Origin: JBCAWW01 sp039024315
Lineage (GTDB): Bacteria; Bacteroidota; Bacteroidia; J057
Length of the DNA: 64,000 bases
Direction of reading: 5' to 3'
NCBI GenBank assembly: GCA_039024315.1
Contig: JBCCQN010000002.1
Coordinates: 124,001-188,000, forward strand
The first letter of the stretch is position 1. Every line of letters begins with the position of its first letter. Below the pieces are notes generated by a model that saw only the letters and a program-made list of their open reading frames with translations, did not search any database and was not told the DNA's origin. The position numbers were made by a program, and so were the translations under genes. This document shows positions 17,064 through 26,029 of this stretch, one piece after another.

Positions 17064-18716
17064 TCAGTCGGCCGTGTCAATTACCGTAGTATTTTGTTCA
17101 CGTTCGAGCCTATGGCTATGTGCCGCGTTAATAAAAGCCAGAAATAAAGGATGCGGATTTTCCACGGTACTTTGATATTCTGGATGAAACTGAGTAGCGA
17201 GAAAATAAGGATGATGCTTGATCTCTATGATCTCCACTAGATCTGTTTCAGGATTGACACCTGTCATAGAAACTCCGTGACGTTCAAAACGTTTTCGGTA
17301 TTCATTATTAAATTCAAATCGGTGCCGATGGCGTTCTAGTACACGCGTTTTTTGGTAGGCTTTATGCGCTAAGGAATTACGTTTGACCACGCATTCGTAG
17401 CCCCCCAATCGCATCGTTCCCCCCATCTGCGTGATCTTCTTTTGTTCTTCCATCATGTCAATGACGGGGTCAGAGGTCTTAGGGTTGAACTCAGTGCTGT
17501 TTGCTTCGGAAATTTTTAGCACATTTCTCGCAAATTCGATCATTGCAACTTGCATCCCGAGACAAATGCCAAAAAAGGGCACTTTATTTTCTCGGGCATA
17601 TCGCACAGCGGTCAATTTGCCGTCCAATCCTCTTTCTCCAAATCCTGGTGCTACGAGGATGGCATCAGCCACTTTGAGCAGACGCGCTACATTGCCTTCG
17701 GTGATGTCTTCGGAATGAATCCAATGGATGTTGATTTTTAATTCATTCTCCGCTGCGGCAATGTGAAGCGACTCCACAATCGAAAGATAAGAGTCGTGTA
17801 ATTCTACATACTTACCCACCAGGGCAACATCCACTTCGTCCAAAGGATTTTTGAGGCGATTGACAAAGTTGCGCCAATAAGTCAGATCAGGCTCTTGCTT
17901 AGAACTAAGGCCGAGTTTTTCTAAGACTACTGTATCCAAATGCTCCTTATGAAGCAAAAATGGTACTTCATAAATCGTACTGGCGTTTAAGTTTTCGATG
18001 ACAGCATTGATACCAACGTTACAAAAGCGGGCTACTTTGGCCCGCACATCGGCCGGTATTTTATGCTCTGAGCGACAAACCAATATATCCGGTTGTACCC
18101 CAGATTGGAGTAAAGTCTTAACGGAGTGCTGCGTAGGTTTGGTTTTTAGCTCGCCAGCAGCTTCTAGATAGGGCACCAAAGTCAAATGGATGACCAGGCA
18201 GTTTTCAGGGCCGTGATCATATCTAAATTGACGCAGAGCTTCCACGTAAGGGAGAGACTCAATATCTCCCACAGTACCCCCAATCTCAGAGATGATCACA
18301 TCAAACTTGCCGCCATCGTTGATCAGTTTGAAACGCCTTTTGATTTCATCGGTGATATGTGGAATTACCTGGACGGTTTTCCCTAAATAATCGCCGCGAC
18401 GCTCCTTTTCGATTACCGTTTGATAGACACGGCCAGTGGTAACATTATTGGCCTGAGAAGTAGGTGTATTGAGAAAGCGCTCATAATGGCCCAAATCCAA
18501 ATCAGTTTCGGCCCCATCTCCAGTTACGTAACATTCGCCATGCTCGTAGGGATTGAGCGTCCCTGGGTCAACATTGATGTAGGGGTCAAATTTTTGAATC
18601 GTGGTCTGATAACCTCTCAATTGGAGAAGTTTAGCCAAAGAGGCTGCCAGTATTCCTTTTCCCAAAGAGGAAGCCACCCCGCCCGTAACGAAGATGTATT
18701 TAGTAGTATCTTTCAT
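17064..18716 (-). CDS. pyrG: CTP synthase
   Basis: 550 aa. PyrG makes CTP from UTP, ATP and glutamine. The synthetase domain starts KYIFVTGGVASSLGKGI (residues 6-22), with KFDPYINVDPGTLNPYEHGECYVT following. The class I glutaminase domain includes PFFGICLGMQ with the nucleophile Cys (about 385) and FHPEYQS with the His and Glu of the triad (about 515). GERGLDGK and the APGFG loop are intact. Cytosolic. The start at 18716 gives the standard MKDTTKYIFVTGG beginning. Confidence 0.98.
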   Translation of the reverse strand: MKDTTKYIFVTGGVASSLGKGILAASLAKLLQLRGYQTTIQKFDPYINVDPGTLNPYEHGECYVTGDGAETDLDLGHYERFLNTPTSQANNVTTGRVYQTVIEKERRGDYLGKTVQVIPHITDEIKRRFKLINDGGKFDVIISEIGGTVGDIESLPYVEALRQFRYDHGPENCLVIHLTLVPYLEAAGELKTKPTQHSVKTLLQSGVQPDILVCRSEHKIPADVRAKVARFCNVGINAVIENLNASTIYEVPFLLHKEHLDTVVLEKLGLSSKQEPDLTYWRNFVNRLKNPLDEVDVALVGKYVELHDSYLSIVESLHIAAAENELKINIHWIHSEDITEGNVARLLKVADAILVAPGFGERGLDGKLTAVRYARENKVPFFGICLGMQVAMIEFARNVLKISEANSTEFNPKTSDPVIDMMEEQKKITQMGGTMRLGGYECVVKRNSLAHKAYQKTRVLERHRHRFEFNNEYRKRFERHGVSMTGVNPETDLVEIIEIKHHPYFLATQFHPEYQSTVENPHPLFLAFINAAHSHRLEREQNTTVIDTAD

Positions 18717-18844
18717 AGAAACAGCAACAATGCCGCAAAAGTAAACAAGGGAGGGGAGCGTACAAAATCATAATGTAATAATTGGATAGATTTTCATTTA
18801 TTGGATAATCCATTTTTTCGCAATTTGTATCCAGAAGCAAATTT

Positions 18845-19348
18845 ATGCGTTACCTTGTGATCCTAATATGCACCCTAGCATTTACCACAGTATCAGCGCA
18901 AAACAGTGCCTTTCTTGATTTTGGTCAAAGTGCCCAAAAGGTTTCAGACAACTTAGGGCATTACGAACGCCCATTGGGAGAACTCAAAAGCAGTCCCAAT
19001 CTCCTCACTTATCAATTTAGCAAAACTCGTTGGCTGGATTATCACTTCGTAGGAGATGAGCTATATCGCATCGAAGACGTGCAGGTCTTTGAGGATAAAG
19101 AAAAAGCCAAGGAGATGATTGAGGCTTGTAAACTCTATCTTTCATTGGGTAGTAAAGAACCCGTCGAACTGGATGCTCCCTTGGGCATAACCCATTATGC
19201 CAAAGTATTTCAAGATCGAGTGATCGAATTGGTAGTCCTTAATGATCGCAAAAACAATCTCACCAAGATCACCTTGCGCGTTACGAGCCGGAATTTTGGT
19301 CCGAGAATGGAGGCGGAAGCGCTGGCTTTGAAAGTAGCGGACCAATAA
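18845..19348 (+). CDS. Secreted protein of unknown function
   Basis: 167 aa with a clear signal peptide (MRYLVILICTLAFTTVSAQ). The mature part mixes beta strands (WLDYHFVGDELYRIEDVQVF) and one helix (KEKAKEMIEACKLYLSLG). No family recognised. Its last 68 bp overlap, tail to tail, the end of the PAP2 gene on the other strand (19281-19348). Both frames look real, so the two 3' ends are mutually antisense. Confidence 0.6.
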   Translation: MRYLVILICTLAFTTVSAQNSAFLDFGQSAQKVSDNLGHYERPLGELKSSPNLLTYQFSKTRWLDYHFVGDELYRIEDVQVFEDKEKAKEMIEACKLYLSLGSKEPVELDAPLGITHYAKVFQDRVIELVVLNDRKNNLTKITLRVTSRNFGPRMEAEALALKVADQ

Positions 19349-19892
19349 AGCGAGCATATGAATACCAGATCAAGCTGCCAAAAACAATCCCGATTAGCGC
19401 CCCGAAGATCACATCAGCCGGATAATGGACCCCAAGGTAGACACGGCTGTAGGCGGTCAGGACGGCTGCGCCGAACAAGGCGATTGTCCAGCTAGGCTTT
19501 TGTAGAAATCGGCTCATGAAAGTGGCTAAGGCAAAAAAATTGGCCGCGTGGGAGGAGGCAAAGCCATATTTCCCCCCACAATGCCCGTTGACGATATGGA
19601 CCAGTTCCCCGAGAGCCTCTGTTCGGCAAGGCCGAAAACGAGCGACAGTTGGCTTGAGAAAACCAGAGGCGAATTGATCACTCATGGTGATCAACACTCC
19701 TATGGCAAGCAGGGTCCAAAGGGTTCCCTGCCAACCAAGTTTACGGAAGATCAAAAACAACAATACCGCATAAAGCGGAATCCAAACCCATTTTTCACTC
19801 ACAAAGGCCATCACAGGATCGACAAGCTCATGGTGCCAGCCGTTGAGTAGCAAAAAAAGGTCTTGATCCCATTGGTTGAGTGTTGCAAGCAT
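19281..19892 (-). CDS. PAP2-family phosphatase
   Basis: 203 aa integral membrane protein with five or six helices. The three phosphatase signatures of the acid phosphatase/PAP2 superfamily are present: KPTVARFRP (KxxxxxxRP), SSHAAN (a variant of PSGH) and SRVYLGVHYPADV (SRxxxxxHxxxD, with the catalytic His). Family members remove phosphate from lipids such as undecaprenyl pyrophosphate or phosphatidylglycerol phosphate. The SSH variant suggests a distinct subgroup. It starts 3 bp after a second PAP2 gene, and its last 68 bp overlap the convergent neighbour. Confidence 0.9.
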   Translation of the reverse strand: MLATLNQWDQDLFLLLNGWHHELVDPVMAFVSEKWVWIPLYAVLLFLIFRKLGWQGTLWTLLAIGVLITMSDQFASGFLKPTVARFRPCRTEALGELVHIVNGHCGGKYGFASSHAANFFALATFMSRFLQKPSWTIALFGAAVLTAYSRVYLGVHYPADVIFGALIGIVFGSLIWYSYARFIGPLLSKPALPPPFSDQNSGS

Positions 19893-19895
19893 GCC

Positions 19896-20630
19896 TCAGA
19901 GGTAATAAGTATCGAGCAGATTCCAAATAGCATATAAGCCTAAGCTGACCGCAAAGATCGTCATGCCGATGCGTAACAGGCTTAATTTTCTGTCCTGCCA
20001 AGACTCGATTGAGCGTTCCACGAAGGGGTAAAAAAACCAAAGAAAAACGGCTATAATCCCACACCCCAAGCCTAAGCCGGCAATAATATCCCCCAAAAAG
20101 TGTACGCCAATATAAACCCGTGTATAAGCAATCGAAATAGCCAATAAGCCCCAGAGTATCCCTACCCAATTGCGCTTGCTAGCCATACTAAAACTCCAAA
20201 AGCCATACAGAGCGGCGGCGGCAGTACTATGCCCTGAGGGGAAACTATAATGCCTTTCCTGACCGAGACTCAAAAAGCGAAATTGCTCTAATGAGTAAAT
20301 TCCCGCTGGGCGATGCCAGTCGGCAAAAACTCCTTGTTTCAAGGCCGCCACTATGATCATTACGCTTATCATGCCTAGAGCCACACTGATGGCTAAGGCG
20401 AGATTACGAGAATTTAGCCAGAGGATCAGTACACAACTCAATATGGCCCCTTCTCCCATATGGGTCCAATGCGGCATAAACTGGTCAAGAAAAGGGGAGG
20501 ATAAAGCATTGAGGCGAAAAAAACTCTCTTCATAGCCCCAATAAATAAGATAGATGCTACCCAATAGGCAAGCTAGAGCGAGGCTAGCAAAGTACCAGAT
20601 CAGAGTTGGATAGGATTGGGTATCATTCAC
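19896..20630 (-). CDS. PAP2-family phosphatase
   Basis: 244 aa, multi-spanning. The motifs are WHRPAG in the first signature (K at the start is relaxed), FPSGHSTAAAAL (the canonical PSGH) and TRVYIGVHFLGDI (the Arg, His and Asp of motif 3). Directly upstream of, and co-transcribed with, the second PAP2 gene, but the two differ in length and in motif 2, so they are probably not a recent duplication. An undecaprenyl-diphosphate phosphatase or lipid A/phospholipid phosphatase role is likely; the substrate is not decidable from sequence. Confidence 0.9.
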   Translation of the reverse strand: MNDTQSYPTLIWYFASLALACLLGSIYLIYWGYEESFFRLNALSSPFLDQFMPHWTHMGEGAILSCVLILWLNSRNLALAISVALGMISVMIIVAALKQGVFADWHRPAGIYSLEQFRFLSLGQERHYSFPSGHSTAAAALYGFWSFSMASKRNWVGILWGLLAISIAYTRVYIGVHFLGDIIAGLGLGCGIIAVFLWFFYPFVERSIESWQDRKLSLLRIGMTIFAVSLGLYAIWNLLDTYYL

Positions 20631-20672
20631 AGAAAAGAGGGCGGCTTAGGGGCGCAATAAGGCAAATAATCC

Positions 20673-21179
20673 TTAAAAATCGGAATCATCAAACCAGTAA
20701 TACATTTGCCAGGGGTCGGTAACTTTTTCGCGGCGCAGTCTCAGACGTGCTCGGCCTGCTCCTGTAAAAGAGGTTTCCTCGTTTTCAAATATCGTCAGAT
20801 TGAAATTGCGAATGACAGAAGCTTCCGTTTCAGTACTATCAAGTTGGGTGTAAAAATTCCAATCTAGATTGACGTTAATCACCGCTTGAAACAAATTGTA
20901 GGAAGTCGTCAACTCTGTAGCCCGATCCCACTGGATTTCTTGCCCTAAGTCAGCGTCGTAATAGGCAAAAGTAAAATCACTGGCAAAAAGTCGGCCGTAA
21001 AGGGTAGTATCTCTCAGCTCGTAGGCATTTTTAAAAAGAGTAAAAAAACCATCCATATTGGTCGGATCGCCTAGTAGATCGGCATTGGCCAAGCCCTCGG
21101 GGTCGTAATCGGGTGCAAAGGGATTGCAGCTCAAAACAAATAAGAGAGGTATAAAGCAAAACCATTTCATACTCAACAA
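20673..21179 (-). CDS. Small lipoprotein, possibly NTF2-like
   Basis: 168 aa. The signal ends LLFVLSC, a good lipobox, with Cys at residue 18. After about 25 residues comes FFTLFKNAYELRDTTLYGRLF, a helix that opens many NTF2/SnoaL-like folds, and the C-terminal strands LRLRREKVTDPWQMYYWFDD resemble the closing strands of that fold. The fold call is inference from pattern. It follows a similar lipoprotein gene by 9 bp in the same direction. Confidence 0.55.
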   Translation of the reverse strand: MLSMKWFCFIPLLFVLSCNPFAPDYDPEGLANADLLGDPTNMDGFFTLFKNAYELRDTTLYGRLFASDFTFAYYDADLGQEIQWDRATELTTSYNLFQAVINVNLDWNFYTQLDSTETEASVIRNFNLTIFENEETSFTGAGRARLRLRREKVTDPWQMYYWFDDSDF

Positions 21180-21188
21180 TTTACAACC

Positions 21189-21809
21189 TTATTGGACATA
21201 TCTCAACTTGAGTTCACTCCAACTGCTATCAGGATAGATTTCGATATCGGTCCAACGCTCAATTTCCCATTCGTTGAAGGCATTAAGCTTAATCACCAAC
21301 TGTAGCTGCCCTTGAAATAGGGTCGTGAGACTGGTATCACTATGGTTGACCCGTAGGAGGTAGTCGCCTACATATTTGAGAGAGTCAGAAGTAACGTCTT
21401 GTAGATCCGTCTCTGTCAAGGAAAGCGAATTACCCGTATTAACCGCCAGATCGGCCACAAAATTATCAAAATAGGCCTGCTCATCAGAGATCGACCAGTT
21501 CACCCAGATATTTTCATTGTTATTAAACAAACTGGCCACCGGCTGAAAATCGAGTTTATCTTGATTGAAGCAGCGCAAATAATTTTGCACGTTTCGTTGA
21601 TTGACCGACAGTTGCAGGTTGTTGAGCAAGATTTGATAATCAGTAGGGCTTACCCAGTTTGAAGCAGAGCTACTAGGCGGTTCGACAGGACGGATGTTAA
21701 AACAACCCGAGAGGATAAAAAATGTTGAAAACAAAATGAGGAAGGGAGCCCTCAATTGTTGGGCAGCTCTTGTTCCTTGCCCTTCGCTCGTATTCTTTTC
21801 TTTATCCAT
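21189..21809 (-). CDS. Lipoprotein, possibly NTF2-like
   Basis: 206 aa. A charged leader of about 20 residues is followed by a hydrophobic stretch ending FILSGC (lipobox, Cys near 36). The leader is long; a later start is possible, but no ATG lies closer to the hydrophobic part. The body starts YQILLNNLQLSVNQRNVQNYLRCF and ends FNEWEIERWTDIE, matching the helix-first, strand-last layout and the W-x-D/E ending of its neighbour at 20673. The two look like distant paralogues. Function unknown. Confidence 0.55.
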   Translation of the reverse strand: MDKEKNTSEGQGTRAAQQLRAPFLILFSTFFILSGCFNIRPVEPPSSSASNWVSPTDYQILLNNLQLSVNQRNVQNYLRCFNQDKLDFQPVASLFNNNENIWVNWSISDEQAYFDNFVADLAVNTGNSLSLTETDLQDVTSDSLKYVGDYLLRVNHSDTSLTTLFQGQLQLVIKLNAFNEWEIERWTDIEIYPDSSWSELKLRYVQ

Positions 21810-21880
21810 CTCTCTATTTGTTTCCCTTCTCTGCCCCTACCCTCCGTTTCGGCCTCTGCTTTGGGGGCTTTTTTTTCTTT

Positions 21881-21909
21881 TTATTGCTGCGCAGAACGCT
21901 TATCTCTAG
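21881..21909 (+). repeat. Family A hairpin (single)
   Basis: TTATTGCTGCGCAGAACGCTTATC contains the TGCTGCGCA hairpin and the AACGCT tail. It lies between the divergent lipoprotein and TetR genes. Confidence 0.6.
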
Positions 21910-21978
21910 AAGATTCTCCTTAAAACTAACAAAAGTCACCCCCGAAATGTGAACTATTTAAAAACTCTTTCGTATTAT

Positions 21979-21992
21979 TGACCGACCGGTCA
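21979..21992. promoter_or_regulatory. Probable TetR-family operator
   Basis: TGACC-N4-GGTCA inverted repeat, 16 bp before the TetR ATG at 22008. The position and symmetry fit autoregulation by the downstream repressor. A weak TAnnTTTG-like box (TATTATTG) touches it. Confidence 0.5.
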
Positions 21993-22007
21993 TTCATAAA
22001 TTTATCA

Positions 22008-22586
22008 ATGAGTCCCAGATCCTCTAAACAATTTGAAGAAATCCGTGAGCAAAGCCGCGAAAAAATCCTGCGTGCCGCCTTTGAGCTTTTTGCCAAGAAA
22101 GGCTATCACAGTACTTCTATCTCACAAATCGCCAAGCATGCAGGAGTAGCCAAAGGCCTGATTTACAATTACTTCGAAAAGAAAGAGGACCTTATGACGG
22201 GGGTGATCACCCATGAATTTGCGCAAGGAGACGACTTCCTCGCCAAAATCATGGCCGAAAAACCGGGCAAAGATCGCTTACGCATGTTGTTTGAGCTTTC
22301 TTTCCAGTTCATTACCCAAAATCTCGAATACCAAAGGCTCATGGGCCAGCTCAGTATGCAGCTCAATGAGTTTCCTGACCTCATCGACATGATCCAAGGC
22401 CGATACAAAGTCCTGATGCCCGTGCTTACTGAAATGCTCCGAGACTCAGGGCATCCAGAACCCGAAAAAGAAAGCATTATCGTGGGTGCTATCATGGACG
22501 GTCTAGGCCTTCAATATATCATCCTAGGCGATGCCTTGCCCCTTGAAGAAATCAAAAAAGATGTAATCAACAGATACTGTAATTAA
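22008..22586 (+). CDS. TetR/AcrR-family transcriptional regulator
   Basis: 192 aa from the ATG at 22008; the frame can open at a TTG at 21978, but that would place coding sequence over the inverted repeat and gives no family match. The DNA-binding domain shows ILRAAFELFAKKGYHSTSISQIAKHAGVAKGLIYNYFEKKEDL, with KGLIYNYF as the recognition helix. The ligand-binding half is typical of AcrR-like dimers. It heads a compact rightward operon (LolA-like, two permeases, ATPase, barrel) and presumably represses it in response to a lipophilic compound; the ligand is unknown. Confidence 0.92.
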   Translation: MSPRSSKQFEEIREQSREKILRAAFELFAKKGYHSTSISQIAKHAGVAKGLIYNYFEKKEDLMTGVITHEFAQGDDFLAKIMAEKPGKDRLRMLFELSFQFITQNLEYQRLMGQLSMQLNEFPDLIDMIQGRYKVLMPVLTEMLRDSGHPEPEKESIIVGAIMDGLGLQYIILGDALPLEEIKKDVINRYCN

Positions 22587-22596
22587 GTCCACACAT

Positions 22597-23346
22597 ATGA
22601 AAAAATTATTTTCTATATCTCTCATGCTACTCATGATCTTGGGTAGCGCTAGCGCTCAAGACGCGGCTAGCATCATCCAAAAAGCCGAAGAAGTCCGCCG
22701 AGGCATCGAAAGCTCCCAGTCGGAGATGACCATGACCATCGTCCGTCCCAAATGGACGCGCACCATGTCCATGAAAAGCTGGTCCAAAGGAGACGATTTT
22801 GCCCTGATCGTAGTTACCGCCCCTGCCGCCGAAGAAGGTAGCGCTACCCTCAAGCGTAGCGATGAAGTATGGAGCTATATCCCTAAAGTTGGCCGCACTA
22901 TCAAACTTTCTCGCTCTATGATGTCGCAAAACTGGATGGGCTCTGACCTAACCAATGATGATCTGGTACGTGAAGTTTCTCTTATCACAGATTACGATCA
23001 CAAAATACTCAAAGATAGCACCATCGAAGGCCGGAAATGCTGGAAAATCGAGCTTATCCCGCATGAAGATGTAGCCGTAGTCTGGGGCAAGGTACACATG
23101 TTTGTTGACCAAAAGGACTACCTGCAAATGCGGACAGAATCGTTCGACGAAGACGGTTATCTGGTCAACGTCATGCAAGCCTCGCAGATCAAAAGCGTCA
23201 ATGGCAGAGCCTACACGGCTAAAATGGAAATTATACCGGTCGAAGAAGATGGCAATAAAACCATCTTAGAGTACACTAGCCTCAAGTTTGACGTACCACT
23301 CGACGAAACCTTTTTCTCGGTTCAGAACCTAAAACGCATTCGCTAA
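22597..23346 (+). CDS. LolA-like outer membrane lipoprotein-sorting protein
   Basis: 249 aa with a signal peptide (MKKLFSISLMLLMILGSASAQ). The half-barrel LolA/LolB-like fold is suggested by the string of strands with WSKGDDFALIVVTAP, WSYIPKVGRTIKL, GRKCWKIELIPHED and VWGKVHMFVDQKDYLQMRTE. This family is named outer membrane lipoprotein-sorting protein but differs from true LolA and probably shuttles some hydrophobic molecule across the periplasm. It starts 10 bp after the TetR stop and is followed by two FtsX-like permeases and an ATPase, so it is the likely periplasmic carrier of that exporter. Confidence 0.85.
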   Translation: MKKLFSISLMLLMILGSASAQDAASIIQKAEEVRRGIESSQSEMTMTIVRPKWTRTMSMKSWSKGDDFALIVVTAPAAEEGSATLKRSDEVWSYIPKVGRTIKLSRSMMSQNWMGSDLTNDDLVREVSLITDYDHKILKDSTIEGRKCWKIELIPHEDVAVVWGKVHMFVDQKDYLQMRTESFDEDGYLVNVMQASQIKSVNGRAYTAKMEIIPVEEDGNKTILEYTSLKFDVPLDETFFSVQNLKRIR

Positions 23347-23373
23347 TACGATACACTCTTACACACTTATCAC

Positions 23374-24588
23374 ATGATGATCTTAAAACTGGCGTGGCGC
23401 AATCTTTGGCGCAACAAACGCCGTACGCTCATCACTAGTTCCGCGGTCTTCTTTGCCGCCTTCCTTTCTATCGCGATGAACTCCATCCAGGATGGCATGC
23501 ACCAACAGATGATCCAGAATGTGGTGGGCTACTATTCAGGCTACGTCCAAATCCACCAAGACGGATATTGGGATGAGCAAACCATCGACAATACCTTTAC
23601 GGCTGAGGAGCAAGTGCAAAAAGTGGCCAATGATCACCCCTCCGTGGAACGCTCAGTGCCAAGATTGGAGTCATTTGCCCTAGCCATAGCCGAGGATGTT
23701 TCTAGACCTGCCATGGTGGTAGGGGTAGATCCAAGACTAGAAGATGAATTTACGAAGCTACAAGCCAAACTAGTCCAAGGCAATTATTTTGCTGCCAACG
23801 GCCAAGAGGTCATCGTAGCCCAAGGGCTTTTGGAAAAGCTCAAAATCGGCCTAGGCGACACCATCATTTTGCTAGGTCAAGGCTATCATGGCGTTACCGC
23901 TGCCGGTAAATACCCCATTACAGGCGTCATGAAACTAGGATCACCCGAACTCAATGCTCGCTTGGTTTATCTCCCACTGCAAGCCGCCCAAGAGATGTAC
24001 GGAGCGCCTGAGTTACTAACCTCACTAGCCCTTGATATCAATACACCGGATAAGTCCGCTCAAGTAGCTCAAACGCTACAGGAAGACTTACCAGAAGGAT
24101 ACGAAGTCATGGATTGGAAGTCTATGATGCCTGAGCTAGTACAAGTGTTGGAAGCTGACAAAGGCGGTAATGTCATCTTATTGGGCATCCTGTACTTAGT
24201 GGTTGGCTTTGGCATCTTTGGCACCGTATTGATGATGACCGCCGAGCGTAAATACGAATTTGGCGTCCTGATTGGGATCGGTATGAAAAAGATCAAACTG
24301 GCGGCAACGGTGTTGCTAGAAACTATTTTCATTTCCCTCCTTGGCGTTTTGGCTGGAAGTATTTTTGCCTTTCCCTTGGTGTACTTCTTTCACTATAGCC
24401 CAGTTTACCTCGAAGGCCTCAAAGAAGCCTATGAGCAATACGGCTTTGAACCCGTATTGATGACCTCCATTGATCTTGGCATCTTCGTCAACCAAGCGAT
24501 CATCGTTTTGGTGATCTCCTGCCTTATGTCCATCTATCCGGCTATCCGCATCATGAAAATTGATCCGGTCAAAGCCATGCACGTTTAA
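23374..24588 (+). CDS. FtsX/LolE-type ABC transporter permease
   Basis: 404 aa. LAWRNLWRNKRRTLIT at the N-terminus, then a transmembrane helix, a periplasmic MacB-type domain (about 45-260) and three C-terminal helices, the 1+3 layout of MacB/LolCE permeases. The segment ending IKIDPVKAMHV matches the conserved xxxxPxxAL-like C-terminus. It pairs with the next permease and the ATPase downstream. These transporters move substrates from the outer leaflet of the inner membrane or the periplasm rather than across the inner membrane. Confidence 0.9.
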   Translation: MMILKLAWRNLWRNKRRTLITSSAVFFAAFLSIAMNSIQDGMHQQMIQNVVGYYSGYVQIHQDGYWDEQTIDNTFTAEEQVQKVANDHPSVERSVPRLESFALAIAEDVSRPAMVVGVDPRLEDEFTKLQAKLVQGNYFAANGQEVIVAQGLLEKLKIGLGDTIILLGQGYHGVTAAGKYPITGVMKLGSPELNARLVYLPLQAAQEMYGAPELLTSLALDINTPDKSAQVAQTLQEDLPEGYEVMDWKSMMPELVQVLEADKGGNVILLGILYLVVGFGIFGTVLMMTAERKYEFGVLIGIGMKKIKLAATVLLETIFISLLGVLAGSIFAFPLVYFFHYSPVYLEGLKEAYEQYGFEPVLMTSIDLGIFVNQAIIVLVISCLMSIYPAIRIMKIDPVKAMHV

Positions 24589-24596
24589 GAAATGCT

Positions 24597-24677
24597 TGAA
24601 TGGAGGAAGGATTGAAGTTTTGATTTACTGAATTATTGATTATCGGTGCTCCAATCAAGCCTTCAACCATTCAAAAA
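24597..24677. repeat. Imperfect inverted repeat between the two permease genes
   Basis: TTGAATGG-AGGAAGGATTGAAG on the left resembles the reverse complement of the right part (CAATCAAGCCTTCAACCATTCAA). It occupies nearly the whole gap in the operon and may form an mRNA hairpin that sets the expression ratio (inference). Confidence 0.4.
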
Positions 24678-24693
24678 ATCAACAAATAAAAAA

Positions 24694-25956
24694 ATGATCA
24701 CACTAATAGCTTGGCGAAATGTATGGCGGAGCAAATTGAGATCAATGGTGGTGATTACAGCGGTGGCCCTAGGATTATTGGCTGGGATATTTATGCTCGC
24801 CTTTTCCTACGGTATCAACCAAAGTCGCGCCCGAGATATCATCGAAACCCGCATTTCGCATGTTCAAATACACGCTCCTGACTTTAAGGACGAAATGAAA
24901 GTGAGCTTGACCGTCCCCAATGGCGCTCAAATTATCGAGCAATTACGTCAAGACGAAAAAGTAGCCGCTGTGGCGGGTCGCTTGGTAGTCCAAGGGATGT
25001 TGAGCAATACTCGCGGTGCCCATGGCGTCATGATCAATGGGATCGATCCGGAGAGTGAAAATGCTTTGACCCGCTTTGCGGAACGCCAAATCGCCGGCAA
25101 AGACAGCTTTATCAAGAAAAATAATGGCATTTGGGTCGGAGCCGCCCTGATGGAAAAGCTTGGTTACGAAACTGAGGATTCTCTTGGCAACAAAGATTAC
25201 AAACTGCGCAAGAAGATCAATCTTTCCTTCCAAAGATCAGATGGTCAGACTCAAGCCGCCAGTTTTAGAATTTCTGGGGTCTATCGCTCTGTTAACTCCA
25301 AACTCGATGAGTTAAATGTTTACGTACGGCAGGATGCCTTAGCGGCTTTAATGGACACCAGCTTCGCTGAACTCCCCGTCCATGAGATTGCCTTCCTTCT
25401 GCATGAGCAAGAAGTTTCGGAGGACAGTGTTTATCTAGCCTCTCTTGGAGAACGCTTCGGCGATGTTCAAGTAGAGAACTGGAAAGACTTAGCTCCCGAC
25501 ATCAAACTGGCAGATGAAAGCTTTGGCATTACGGTCGGTATCTTGATGGGGATTATCCTCTTGGCACTCCTGTTTGGTATCATCAACACCATGTATATGG
25601 CCGTGATGGAACGAACCAGAGAACTGGGTATGCTGATGTCGGTAGGCATGAACAAAGGTAAAGTCTTTATGATGATCATGTTAGAGACACTTTTCTTGAC
25701 CCTCATTGGTGCCCCCATCGGCATGCTGATTGCCTACGGCTTGACCCTCTACTTTGGCAGCGCAGGGATTGACATCTCTGCTATCGCCGAAGGCGCCAGT
25801 AGCATGGGCGTAGGGACCATGGTCTATACCGAACTCGAAACTGCCTACTATTTTACCATTGCTATCATGGTCTTCTTCACGGCCCTTTTTGCTGCGATAT
25901 TTCCGGCAATCAAAGCCCTTAGTCTCAACCCTGCCGAAGCAGTAAGAGCTATATAA
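24694..25956 (+). CDS. FtsX/LolC-type ABC transporter permease
   Basis: 420 aa from the ATG at 24694 (MITLIAWRNVWRSKLRSMVV). An open frame from a GTG at 24646 would add 16 polar residues and cross the inverted repeat, so it is unlikely. Same layout as its neighbour: helix, long periplasmic domain, then three helices with NTMYMAVMERTRELGMLMSVGM, the conserved coupling region, and ALSLNPAEAVRAI at the end. Together with the first permease it should form a heterodimer served by the ATPase at 26030. Confidence 0.9.
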   Translation: MITLIAWRNVWRSKLRSMVVITAVALGLLAGIFMLAFSYGINQSRARDIIETRISHVQIHAPDFKDEMKVSLTVPNGAQIIEQLRQDEKVAAVAGRLVVQGMLSNTRGAHGVMINGIDPESENALTRFAERQIAGKDSFIKKNNGIWVGAALMEKLGYETEDSLGNKDYKLRKKINLSFQRSDGQTQAASFRISGVYRSVNSKLDELNVYVRQDALAALMDTSFAELPVHEIAFLLHEQEVSEDSVYLASLGERFGDVQVENWKDLAPDIKLADESFGITVGILMGIILLALLFGIINTMYMAVMERTRELGMLMSVGMNKGKVFMMIMLETLFLTLIGAPIGMLIAYGLTLYFGSAGIDISAIAEGASSMGVGTMVYTELETAYYFTIAIMVFFTALFAAIFPAIKALSLNPAEAVRAI

Positions 25957-26029
25957 TTTGTTGAATTATTGAATTGAGGAAGATTTGAATGAAAACTGCC
26001 CCAATTCCGTCCCTCAAATTTTCACAAAG

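Noticed and set aside
21978..22007. Upstream TTG start for the TetR gene
   Set aside because: It would translate the TGACC-N4-GGTCA operator; the ATG at 22008 fits TetR N-termini better.
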